This document shows, piece by piece, positions 1-12,240 of a stretch of DNA of 64,000 nt. Each line of letters opens with the position of its first letter. The stretch's first letter is position 1. The notes beneath the pieces are model-generated. The model searched no databases. It saw only the letters and a list, made by a program, of their open reading frames with translations, and was not told the DNA's origin. The translations under genes and the position numbers were made by a program. This DNA is from Promerops cafer (taxonomy: Eukaryota > Chordata > Aves > Passeriformes > Nectariniidae), in NCBI GenBank assembly GCA_013398275.1, contig VZSE01001826.1:372001-436000 (forward strand), given 5' to 3'.

Positions 1-3000
1 TAGGAGAAAACCAGAAAAAAATACCACAGACTATATGAAGATGCTGGTTCTATTTTCTTTTTTGTTGGTTTTTTTTTTTTTTTAAATTCAGAATAAACCA
101 CTATTTAAAATTTTTTGTCAATATTTTCTATACTCCCCTGTACACTCAGAGAAATTTGTACTTAAAACTTCAGATTTTTCACCTCATCTTTTCTCTCTTC
201 CTTCACTTTTTTCCCCCCCTTCTTTCTACAGCCACAGAAGGAAAAGAATAAAATAAATAGGAGAAAGAAGCAGTGATGGCCCCGTTGCCATTCTTCCAGG
301 AGCAGCTGCTCCTCACCAATCAGGCCTTTTGCTCTCTCCCAAGGGCAGGGAGCTGGAGGAGGCAGCAGGCACCAGCCCTGGGCAGGGAGCAGGACGTAGC
401 TCGTGAGCTGTGTGACAAGGAAGTGACAACTTCTGATGGGACATGACTGGGACAGGCAGCTGGTCCTTCCAAAGCTGGGCACCTGCTGGAAGAGGGTCAC
501 CAAACCTGTTCATTTGCCTTCCCTGGAGAGATGCCATTCTCTCTTCCTGCTTGAGGGGGGATCTCCAGGCCTCTGTGAGGGAAAGGGACAAGGAAAGGAG
601 GGTGGGACCCTCCAAGTGCCCCTGGACAAAAGCAGACAATGGCAGCAATGCTTTGTTAGAAAATCTTAGAAACATTTTGCTCACCCAGGGACAAACAGAA
701 CCCACCTGGCAACTCTGTAGTCCCAAGACTTGGCCTGTACAAACAGGATAAGCTTCTCCATAGAAATTATCTCCTCGACATTAGCTGGGTGTTCCCGAGC
801 CAGAGGAACAAACTCCGTGGAGAACTGTGATAAAACCTCTCCAACTGCCAGGTTATCAAATGTTTATGGTAATTAAAGGGAGATGGTGATTATATTTGAC
901 CCCAGTGGGTGAGCACGAGTATCAGGCAACCTGGGCACAAGTACTCATGATTATGAGCTCCTGGAGTAATAAAGGCAATTAGATATAAACAGAGGCATCA
1001 GTAGCAAATGAAAGTAGGATCTCTGTTCCCAAACACAACTCTGCCAGTGGAGTGTTTTGCTCTATCCAAGCAAAACTGCTTCAGATAAACAAATTTGATG
1101 AGCACATGCTTTACTCAACACGTGCAACTGAGGAGCTCTCCAGTTTTACCTCATGTCTCCCAGAGAAAGGAGGAGATTTGAGGTTTTACTCTTGGAAGTG
1201 TAACTGCCTTGGAGGAGACCCTCATAGAGATTAGAGGTTTTATATGACACAAAATAGCAGTTTAAAATGTATGGAAATTCTTGTCTTGCTTCACCAGGAA
1301 ATGAGGTACACAAGCAAACTGTCCTGTAAAATCTGCAGGAATTGTCCAAGCAGTTCAGAAAAGGAACATAGGGCTGGGCAAAGTCAAATGGGCCTGCAGA
1401 CAGATGTTTTGTATTAACAGGCAAAAAAAAAGAAAAAAAAATAAAAAGGAGAAAAAAAACCCTCAAGACAGTGTGGCCTAAGAAATAAAACAATCCCCAA
1501 CACTGTTTTAACCTGGAAAAAGCATCTCTGCAAGTGTCCACACACACCCAGCCCTGGAGGTGTTATTTGGAACAACAGATTCCACTCTAGAGGTCTCTAT
1601 CCCACTTTCTGACATTTCCAATCCCTACATACTCAGTTGTATCCAGAAGTGGATCTAAAAAATACCCCTGCCTTACCTCTGCATTGCCCAAAGTAGGAAG
1701 GCCATGCATGTTACTCTAGGGCTTACCTCACCAGGAGAACAGGTCTAAATGATTTAATTTTTTGTTATCAGTCATGTTTAGTCTTCAGAGTTACTTTTCA
1801 TGACCTCAGTAGGAGCTCATGGCTTTGGAAGAGCTTTCATAAAGCTGGGAAGAAACACGGTGGGAAATGCCTGCTCTGGATTTTGTACCAACACTCTTGG
1901 AGCAAAACACTTTGCAGAGGCAAGAGCTGGAAAGCAGGAGAGAGGCAAAGTGACAGGATAATCTGTTTTGCCCAACAAGATCAATTCATTTCATCCAAAA
2001 AAAAAAAAAAAAAGGAATTGGGACCTACTGTTAGGGGCAGCAAGCACATTCAGTCCAAAATAACCTCAGGTGGGTGTCCAACACATGGGCCTACCTCACA
2101 CACCTTCTAGGGGTGCTCCTGATGGTGCCACCACCACACAGGACCAGGTACCCCCACAAAGCTCACAGCCAGTTCACAGGTGAGTGACCAAGGAGCCCTT
2201 TCTCCAGGTCTCACATCCACTGAGGCAGCACAAAGGCCACACAAGGCTGGCCATGACAACAGGAGAGTGGGGAGCCCAGAAAGGGATGGACACACCACGT
2301 TTGTGGCAGGGACAGACTGTTGCTGCTGTTACCTGTGCCCAAACCAGGATCTGAGGCAGCTCAGGTGCCTCCAAACTCCTTTTCCCATGGTGCTCCCAAC
2401 ACGCACAGCCAAACCACTCTGGTGGCCAGGGAAGAAGCATGGAGGAGCTTGTCCAAAATTTGACCAGGGTCCTGACCCCAGCTTACACAGGAGCCACTTC
2501 CCAGCCCTCCAGCATCTTCCTGAGCAGACTGAAATCCTTCAAAGTGCTTTCTGCTTCTCCCTGGACAAAGGCATAACCAACAGAGGCTGGGAGCCAGGAG
2601 GAAGAGACCAACAGCACGGGCTGTGGAAAAGAGAACACAGGTTGTTGGTGTTCTTCTGGCGTGTTGTTTTTATTTTTTTCTTCTTTTTGAGGAGCTGTAG
2701 TGTCATCTTGTTTTATTTCCTGGCACTGCAGGCTGCTGGCAGGATGATTTGGTTGCCAGGGAAACTGCTGGGAAAGTGCACGGGGCTGCTGCCCACATCT
2801 GGGCACCAAACCCTGGCTGCCAGCGAGCATCCCGCTGCCTCCAGCCCTGCCAGGCCAGGCTGCAAGGAGCAGAAACAGCAGCCAGCCAAGCATCTGCTCC
2901 CACAGTGCCCAGATTAGGGGCTGATCTAAGTCTCCAGAGCCAGGGAGCAAGCCCTGCACAAGGGTCAGGAGGTACAGCCAGCCCTCACCCACCAGCAAGG

Positions 3001-5239
3001 ACAGGGTTAGCCCAGTGCCTAAGGCAGGCTCTATTTTTATTATTTTTTATTTTTAAATCACTGCCATTAGGAGGATTGTTATGGTTGGCAATTTGCAATA
3101 ATCAATTTGAAACCACAGTTTGATTAGTTAATGCACTTTCTGCTGCTCTCTGCTCTTAATTTGACTGGGAGGAGAGAGGGGGGGTTTTGTTTCCTGGTTT
3201 GTGACAGTGCTGGCTCGTGCATGTGGTGACACAGCCCTGCTCCTCGCTGCTCCCGTGGGGCTGTGGCACGTCCCAGCCAGGGCAGGACAGGCTGGGTGTC
3301 CCCTGCCTTCTCCAGGCAGCCAGGAGAACCATCCTTCCCCCACTCCCCTCAGGCTCAGCTGCTTCTTCCTGCCTCCCCAGCTCCACACAAAGGGCTGCGG
3401 GCAGGTGGGTGGGCAAGGCAGCTCTGGAGCAAAAGCAAAGCTGAGCATCAGCTCCAGAAATATCTGTAATACATGGTAATATCCAAAATAAACTCCAGGC
3501 AGGCACTGCTCTTCGCACTTGCCTGTAATACATGATTTTCCTGAAGGTTCTCACTTCAGTGCCCACACACGATTCCCACCAGCAGCAGAGAGAGTAACAA
3601 AGCTGGAGAAGCATCCACAGGAAGGAAGAGAAGGAAATGCATTTTCCTCTCCCTTTCCTGATCTATCCAGACTCCAAATAGCTTGCTATAATCCATATTT
3701 TTCCATGGAACCTGCCCAGCTTGTTAAAGCAATGCAGGAATCACCAATCAGCTCTTTTAGAAGCTGTCAGAGGTGTGTCCATGCTAATGCACATCTCCTT
3801 TCCAGGGTATCCCGTGGCTTTGCTGGTGTCCCACACCAAGGCTGGCTCCATGGCTCAGGGCCCTCCACAAGCCCCAGCAGGGTGATGCTAATGCTGAATA
3901 TCCAGCAGCCAACACCCAGCCTCAGGAAATCCCAGTCTGGAGCTGGAAAGCACCCAACAGCTGTGACTCCAAGGATCTCAGGGACCTGGGCAGCCCCCGT
4001 CCTCCCAGCTTCAGGAACAGCTGTGTCAGCCACTTTGGAAAAGCCTCTGCACCTTAAAAATGACAGTGTTGTGACACAACAACCCCTCCAAACCAAGCCA
4101 CTTCTGAAAAAAGAGTGGTTCCTGTTTTAGAAGAAGAATTAAGTACAAAACTCCTTTGGACTTGCATGTCCCAGACTGTAGAGGGGAGGACCACAGAATG
4201 TGCAGGGGAAGCTCCAGTGCTGTGAAGGTGTCAGGGATGCTGAGTCTGCACTGAGCAGTTATAAACCCCAGAGCAGACTCGGTGAACAGAGCGGTTAGCA
4301 GAGAGCCAGGGGGAATATTCCCATCAGCTGCTTTTTACTACATCCCCACCAAGGTGACTCAGGCATTGACAGAGCCCAGAGAATCCCAAATTGCTCCTCC
4401 CCGTAGCAAACACTGTAACTTCCAAGAAGTCAGCTGGGGCCACCCAGCTCAGAGCTATTTTCTGCCTCCGTCACTCATGCTGTCTCTCAGAGCTCTTCAC
4501 TGCTGCTGCTTCCTTTCCCTTGCTGCTCACACTATTCCCAATCCAGGCAGCTTCCTCCACCCACCTCTCCCCATCCCCAAATCTCTGTGTTTGGTGATCT
4601 GTTCCCATCTCCTCGGTTATTCTCAGCACCACGTACCAAAGATACACCAAGCAGAGAGGCTGTGACGCTCCACTCTGCTGCCCTAAGGGAGCAAGTTTAT
4701 CTCTGTGCCATTAAAGGGAGAGGAAAAAACCCAACAAATCCATTTTTTAAAAGGCTTTATACATCCCACCTGCTCACGGATCATCCTTGGAAGGAATCTG
4801 CATTGTTGCGACTGACGTTACCTGGTGCAGTAATTAGAAGCTGTATTTACAGCCTTGCTACCATTTTAATGCTGTTTTGCATCTGTTGTACTCTCACTTA
4901 GAGAGTAAATGTAGTGGGGAACATCTGTTTCCTTCTGCTGGCTCAGGCGACGTCCCCGGCCAGCGATTTCCCCTCTGCTGCCGTGGGCTCTCATTATTTC
5001 AATTACCACGGCAGGGACATCTCTGGCAGCAACACGTGCCAGCCCTCGGCCAGATTTCCCAGCAGAGTGGGGGTTTGAGGTGACCCCACTGGCAGTTTAG
5101 CTCAAGGCACCCCCAGGACCCCTCTCAGCCCGGGGTCTGTGCTCCCTTTCCCTCCAAACCCCAACTGTTGGTGTTTGGTCTCCTCACAAAAGGGAGGAAG
5201 GTCAAGCAGAGACATTTAACTCCTTCACCTCTCTCTTTA
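1..5239. other. Gene-free sequence 3' of SEPT9
   Basis: No recognisable exon, RNA gene or intact element. It contains A/T homopolymer tracts (for example near 71-83 and 1997-2013) and scattered short open frames without domains. The largest, on the plus strand at 2180-2917, is low-complexity and Gln/Ala/Pro-rich. AT-rich stretches alternate with moderately GC-rich ones. Confidence 0.6.
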
Positions 5240-6334
5240 TCCCTTGGCTTTGAAATGGTACAGGATTTGCTGCTGCAACTGAGTGCATTGGAGACAATGG
5301 GGGCTGATAAGAGTCATCCCAGGGGACAGAAGGAGTTGGCTGGTGGTGTTGTGAGCCCTCTCACAGTTATCCATCAATGGTCCTGGGAACCCAGAGCAGT
5401 CCCAGTCAACTGGAAGCTGGCAAATGTCGTTCCAATTTTCAAAAAGGGCAAGAATGAAAACCCTGGCAATTATAGGCCTGTCAGTCTCACATCAGTGCCT
5501 GGTGAAATTATGGAGAAGATCATTCCAGGAGTTATTGAAAAACACTTGAGAGACAATTCAGTCAGTGGACAAAACCAAGGTTGATGAAGGGGCAGTCAGG
5601 CCTGACACTCCCTGAATATCCTTTTATTACAAAATTACCCTCCCAGTGGGCAGAGGGAGGCAGTGGCTGTGGGCTTTGGGGATTTTAGCAAAGCTCCTGC
5701 TGCTCTCTCACAGTAACTTTCTGGCCAAAGTGTCCAGCAGGCAGCTAGACATGCACAAAACAGCTGGCGAAGGGTCAGGCTCCAACAGCAAGTGGGGTAA
5801 CATCTGGCTGGGGGCAGTCAAGACTGTTCTCAATTTTAGAGCCCATGCTCTTGTGTTTTATCTGTTACCTGGACAGAGGAGTTGAACACAAACTAAGTAA
5901 ATTTGTCAAGAGTGTTGTATATTTAGGAGGTCCAGCTGATTCCCTTGAAGGCGGAGAGACATTATGGCCTTAGGGAGAGATCTTGCTACAGCAGAGCTCT
6001 GGGCAATCAGGAAGTGAATTAAATTTAACAATTTCCACATTCTGCACCTGGGACTGTGCAAACCTGGATATACGTACAGGATGAGGGACAAGAGGCTGGA
6101 AAAGCTGCATCAGAGGAAGATCATATTGGCTGTGATGAAAGAACTTTTCATTGAGAGGGTGATCAAACACTGGAACTGCTCCCCAGGGTCATCACCCCCA
6201 GCCTGCCCAGGTTCAAACACAGCCTGTAGAACCCTCTTGGATACATGGTTCAGCTTCAAGGTTGTCCTCTTTGGAGCCAGGGGTTGGACTCTGATCCTCA
6301 CAGGGCCCTTTCAAACTCAGGATATTCCAGAACT
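5240..6334 (+). mobile_element. Decayed CR1 LINE: reverse-transcriptase fragment to 3' end
   Basis: CR1 is the dominant non-LTR retrotransposon of birds. About 5250-5580 translates to the RT fingers/palm start of CR1 (MVQDLLLQL, WKLANVVPIFKKGK, NYRPVSLTSVPG). After frame breaks, about 5870-5960 gives LDRGVEHKLSKF and PADSLEGGE, from the region following the RT active site. The YADD-type active-site segment and much of the palm are missing or scrambled. About 6120-6334 matches the CR1 3' end, with a 'ttggactctgatcctcacagg'-like tail. Several stops and frameshifts show that it is a dead copy. Confidence 0.85.
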
Positions 6335-8228
6335 CTCTGCTCCCACCCAGCTTAGAAGTGCCCTGGCAATTCTTGGGTGGTACATGGCACCCTGGATGAG
6401 CAGTGCCATCAGCTGTCATTGCACTGCGCTGAAGGAGGGGCTTTGAGGCAGCAATCACTGCTGAATTGGTTATTCCTGGGCACATTTATCTCTTTTTTCA
6501 AATCACTTAATCCAATCTGACCCTGCACCCAAGCCAATGCCACCAACACCTTGAGCACACCCAGCCTGGGCCTCCAGAGTCTCCTGCAGCAGCACCACAG
6601 GCCTCCAGCTGCCCCTTCCACCCCCCAGAGCCTGCAAATGCCCAGGGAGCAGAGGCTCTGCTGAAAAGCACACACCCAGCCATGTCTGCATGGTGGATCT
6701 CAACCCATAATCTCATTTTACTCTCTCATTCCCAGTCCGTCCTCCCCGCCTGCCCCAGGTGCTCCACCTGAGGAGTGTGTGAGGCAGGGAAATCTCAGTC
6801 CCAGAGCTGCCAGAGCTTTCACAGAGGAGCCAGGCTATTGTCTGCCCTGTCTCCAAGAGGACAACTGCAGCCCAGAGAAGGGAATTCCTGTCTTGACCAA
6901 GCTCACCCAGAGGGTTTCCAGCAGCCTCAGAGGTGAAGCCAAGGTCCCCCATCCCTGGCCAGTGCCCAGAGCCCAGCTCCACAGTGCTCCAGGTAGCTGA
7001 GCTGGATGCTGATGCTGTGCCCTTTATCTTCCCACCCTCTTCTCTGCACTCCCCTAGCCTAGTCCAAGAACTTGTCTGGATTAGAAAAATGATGTAAATG
7101 CAGCCAAAAAGCATCTTAGATCCCTGCCCTGATACAGGTGTGGACACAGCCCTCCTCCTCCTGGCCTCAGCTGTTGCAGGCAGCCCTGAATCAAGCTAAA
7201 CCTGCACGGGAGCTCCTGCTTGCTCGGGTGGAGCTGTGTGGTCTCACTGGGACTGGTTTTCCCAAAGCAGGGCTCAGACAGACCCGTGAGGCTCAGAGGG
7301 AGGGCTGGGTGGCAGGGGAGGGCACAGGAGGCAGCCTGGGCTTGCAGGCCCAGCAGGGAGGAGGTGTCAGATCAGAAAGGTTATCGTGCACCTTAAAGGT
7401 CAGCCTTAGGTCGTGTTTGGAAAACCGGGTGCTTTTCCAGCACCTCTAGCAACGGGTCTGCTCCTCCCTCACTTCTGAGAGCAGCAACACCTGAGGAAAT
7501 CTGCCTGCACAGGGCTCTGTGGCCAGATCAAGAATCGAAGCAGATGCGAAGGGACCTTCCTGCAGCTCTGGGATTTGCTTTCCACCAGTACTCTGTAGCC
7601 AGACCCTTTCCTGGCTCAGACTCCTTGCCCTGGCCTGTCATGCCCGGTCAAACCGGGCAGTTCCAGGCTGGTGCTGCCTCCCCATCCCTGCACATCAGCA
7701 CTGAGCACCACAGCTTCCCCAGGGCAGGGCTCTCCAGACAATTCCACACCACAAACCACTGCCAGTAAACAGCAGCACCAGGAAAGCCACTCTGCTCCAC
7801 AGCAGGTTTAAGGAGGGCCAGGGTTATGCAGGTTTTTTGTGCATTAAAGCCAACAGAAGGTTCTTAGCTTATTTAGGTCAATTAACTACAGCTTTCAAAT
7901 TAAGTTCTCATCTCATTTTACAGACAAGCTGTAAGCAAAGCGTAAAAAAAAGGGTCAGCTGAGGAGAGCAGAGCCCAGGGTTTCCAGACAAGTAATTTAA
8001 ACCCAAAGGGTAGAAACAAAATTGAGATCAAAGGAGAGCACAGAGACCACCTAAACAACGTCTGCTGCTTCGCCCGCTTGTTTTTCCTTTGCTCTGTGCA
8101 CCACACTCGAGCCAGAAGAAGGTGGAAGAAGAGGCAAGCCGAAGAGCTGTGCCGGGAAGCCATTTGTGGCACGCACCACCACATTTCGCTGGTCTCCCGG
8201 AGCCGGCAATGACGGTCCATATTCTGGA

Positions 8229-8242
8229 GTGCCATCTACTGG
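8229..8242 (-). promoter_or_regulatory. CTCF core motif
   Basis: On the minus strand the bases read CCAGTAGATGGCAC, which fits every position of the CTCF core consensus CCASYAGRKGGCRS. Occupancy cannot be judged from sequence. A site in the gene-free flank could mark a domain boundary or an enhancer anchor downstream of SEPT9. Confidence 0.6.
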
Positions 8243-9788
8243 CATTTGGATCTCCTTGCTGTACATTAAAGCCAACCCCGGTGTTAGGAGAGCGCTCAGG
8301 TTGCAGTCAAGCACTTGAAAAATGCCAGAATCCAGATAACCCCAGCCCAGTCCCCTTGTACAGGTGCATCACAACACACACTGGAATAATAAGATCATGG
8401 AGCACTTTTTTCCTGCAGGAAAAAGCCCCTTTCCTACAGCAGATGGATAGTGCTCTCTTAATGAGCAGCCATTCAATATTTTTCTTTATCCTCATCCTTC
8501 AATATGTAGTCCTGTGTCCTGGGCATGGCATGCTATTGAAGTCCTGGGCTAAATAATGAGCTATTAATTTTCTCCCGGGCTTTCACAGCATTTATTATCA
8601 CCCTATCCGAGTGGTTTGCAAACATTAATTTGCCTGAGAGTGGCCCTGCAAGAGAGGGGAATTATTCTTGTGCAGATGGAGAACTGAGGCAGTTTGAAAC
8701 CAGAAGGGTACCCTGGGGTTGGGTGCTCCAGCTGAGGTGCAGAAAGGACCCATTTTTCAGAGCTGTACGAGTCAAAGCTTTTTAGGGCACCACATCCACA
8801 ACTTCTCCCTTTGGCTGTGAGTGCCCCCAGCTTTCCCCACCCCATCTGGGAGCAGCTGGGAGCCCAGCAGCTCTGGGGTTCATCTGAGATGAAGCTTCTC
8901 CACATTTTGTCTGAGACTGCTGCAGTCCTCCAGGCTGCCCCACGAGCTCCAGAGAGACCCAGAGCAGCACATCCCTCTGGGATTGTCATCTTTGACCACA
9001 GCCTAAATAATCCCTTCAACCTGGGGCAGCCAAATTTACACTGTGGATTTACTGTGGAACACAACCCACCACAAAACATTCCCTCACACACCTCTGGCAC
9101 GCTGAAAACTTGGGTAAGAAGACCAGAAATCACAGCAAAAATGTGCCAGAGGAGGAGAGAGCAGGAGCAGCACAGACGGGGCCCTGCCACCAAAGGATAA
9201 CAGTCCCTGTTGATTCGGAAGAACCCATAAATACAGCACATGGGGAGACAGCCAAAAGCTCATCCATATTCCCTGTCCAGGGGGAAAATGTGTTATCCCA
9301 CCTCTAAATCCAGTGAGCAGCATGACCCAGCCCATGTGAGCAGTTCCACCAACCCCACAGCAGGAGAATGGTGCCAGGGCACGTGGTCAGATTGTCTCAG
9401 CAGCTCTCCAAGCTTCAGAGGATGCAAAAGAGATCCAAAAGAGAGTCAGCACATCACAGGAGAGGGCAGGGGGAAGGATAAGTCCCTTCTTGACACCTGT
9501 TGCTCCCCATTCAGCCCTGACCTCAGTCAGGCTGCAGCCACCACAGCCACCCAGGAGAGGAAGAGCTCAGGCTGTGACTGCCCTCGGGTGTGGAGCTCAG
9601 ACCCAGCTGCTCCACATCCCCACGTTTTTGGTAGGGGCAGAGCTTCAGCTCCCCTGCTCCAGGGCTGGTGAATCTCGCCATGGCAAACCCAGCCCTTCAC
9701 TCTGTGCTGATGGGGCATTCTCCAGCCCCTGGTCACTATTTTCATTTCACCCAGAAGAATCACAAGACCATTTTGAGGACCAGAAGTC

Positions 9789-9821
9789 TGTATTTTATAC
9801 TGTATTTTATACTGTATTTTG
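9789..9821. repeat. 12-bp tandem repeat, about 2.75 copies
   Basis: The unit CTGTATTTTATA is repeated head to tail, with a partial third copy. It is AT-rich with no evident function. Confidence 0.85.
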
Positions 9822-11759
9822 AGAAGGAAGAACTACTCACATCGTGACTATTATACCTCCTTTTTACTTTTCATCCTTTCCAGTCCCATACCCCTCCTAA
9901 GATCTTATTTGCATTTTTGATCAGACCCATACACCAAGAGAAAACCCTCAGGGAGCTGGTTGCAACAGTGCCCAGCTCCTTTTCCTGGGCTGAATCAATT
10001 AATTTACACCCCTGGGAATAAAATGGATTTTTCCTGGCGATGTGTATAGTTACTCCCTGTTTTCATTGGTAAGAGAAGGGGACACTGAGGCTTTGAAATG
10101 AAAAGTCGTTTGTGCAAATCATCATCTCCAGCAGCAAAAGCTTTCCCCTCGTGCTGTGATCCCAGGTGGGGCAGCATCTTACCTGTGAGGGAAGGAGCTC
10201 TGCCCCTTCTGCACTGAGCTGCCCCCGCGGAGCCATCCGGGCTCCTCCTTGCCCTGGGGCCCTGGGGATCAGCGATGGCTCTGCCGGAGGAGATGGTTGG
10301 GATCCCTCAGTCAGGGACCAAACCCCTCCGTGCCTTCCCAAAACTCAGCAGCTCCCCATGAAAAGGGTACGTGGCTCATGCTGCCCTTGCAGGGCCCTCC
10401 CAATTCACCCCCCTCAGCTCCACTGCCCAGGTCATTTATTATTTTAAACTTCTACCTCCGAGCTCAAGGCTCTTAACCACATCCCCAACACGAAGCACAG
10501 CAGGAGGAAACCTGGCACAGTGACTGTCTGGGGGTTTTCAGCCCAATTTGCTATTTTAAGATTCTTCAGCTCAATTTCCTCCTGTATTATTACATTTAGG
10601 TTTGTTTTCTTTTTTTTTTTTTTTTTCCTCTTGAGTGCATAAACATGGACGAAATCCACTCTGAGTTGGCAGCTGGGAATAGGTTTTCTCTCACCTCACA
10701 CTGGAAATATTGTTGTTTGATTGGAGAAGAAAGGAATAATAGCCTGGTGTGGTCTAATACCTCCTGCAAGAGGCAGCCAGTGCTTTATGGACCCCAACAA
10801 GCTTCTGGGGGTGCCAGAGATAAAATGCTTTGCCAGGTCTTGCCTTGCATCAAAGCTGAGCCACCTCCTTGCCCCACAGCCCATGCAAAGGCAACAGCAC
10901 CTTTAGAAATGCCCACATTAGTTAAGGGTTATTACACCACAGCCTTGATAACCTCCAAATGCAAATGCTGCTGATTAACCACACATAGTGTCCCTTTCCC
11001 CCCTCATTCTGAATTTTTTAGTTCCTCTCATTCCCTCCTCCCTGTTCTCTCTCTCTCATTTCCATCTCACACTGCTTTCCCCATTTGCCTGACTCTTCTC
11101 CAGCGTTTTCATGTTCCCTTCCAGCTGAGCAGCTCCTCTCCCACTCCTGTCCTTTCCCAGAGACACCAACACCTTCCTCCTGTGCTTTCCTGGCCCCTGG
11201 AAGCTTTTCCCAGCAGCAGCACATCCACCAAGCTGCAGGGGAGAGCTGCCAAAGGCAAGAGCTGATCACCTAAAGCTCACCAGGCTGGACACAGGAGAGT
11301 CCCACCGTGGTTTCCCTCTGGTTACTGACACTCACAAGTGCCAAAAGGAGCTCCAGGAATCCTGTCCTGCACAAGCATTGCCCAGGGAGCTCAGATAACC
11401 CTGGCTGGGGAACTTTGGGGTTTTTCTGGTGCAGCCAACCCTGAGCAAATATCCCAGAGCTTCCCTTCCCCTCCTGCTTTGAAGCTTTCCAGGATGTTTC
11501 AGGATTTCTGTGATTCACCACCGAGGCAGAAGAACTTCTCTGCATTCAGGGATGGTCCCAAAGGGAAGGGAGAGCCACAGGCTGCAGCCCTGTGCCTCAG
11601 TTTTCTACCCCAGACCCAGGAATGATCCCAGCTACCCTTTCAAGGGCCTGTGATGTCTCCGGGTACAGAGAATCCTTCTCCATACCGAGCTCCAGCCTCA
11701 AGTGGAACAACTTAAAAATCAAGTTCTCCTCCTCAGACCAGCTCCCTGCACAACCCCTA

Positions 11760-12240
11760 GGTTGAACTCTGTGGAAAATAGTTAATTAATCTCTCTTGCT
11801 GCAGCCTAATTCTCTCTTCAACATGTGGCTGTCACTTCCCTGTCATCACAGCTGATTTACAATGGGGTTTAATTAAATCCTCCTTACATTATTCAGCATT
11901 CTCTGAAGACAACACCAAAGCAGCCAAGGGTATTTAAAATGTCACCTGCTGAGACGTATCATCTCCTCCTAAATAAATATGACAGTGATCAAACTTTGGC
12001 TAATTACAGTGACTTCGTTATTTGTTTGTATGTTTTAATATTTAATTGCTTTCGTGTTCATCCAATTACAAAGCAACAGCAAATAGAAATTAACTTTTTA
12101 TCAGCGTGTTCCCAGCCCAGCTAATCAGCACTTCAAAGGCCAGACACAATAGGAGGCCATCCAACCTGAGAGCGCTTTACAATATATTCTCTGCTGAATG
12201 GACCGTTCTATTAAATTAAGGGAGAATTGTGTTTGTCTGG
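11760..12240. promoter_or_regulatory. AT-rich candidate conserved non-coding element
   Basis: Non-repetitive AT-rich block with multiple homeodomain-type TAATTA/ATTA cores, ATAAATAT and a CTTTGA-type site, embedded in GC-richer sequence. It has no open frame of interest and no transposon hallmark. The regulatory reading is inference from composition only. Confidence 0.3.

Noticed and set aside
2180..2917. 245-residue plus-strand open frame
   Set aside because: No recognisable domain, biased composition, crosses a homopolymer T tract; consistent with chance.
4622..4642. REST/RE1-like TCAGCACCACG
   Set aside because: Only the left half of the motif is present; the right half does not match.
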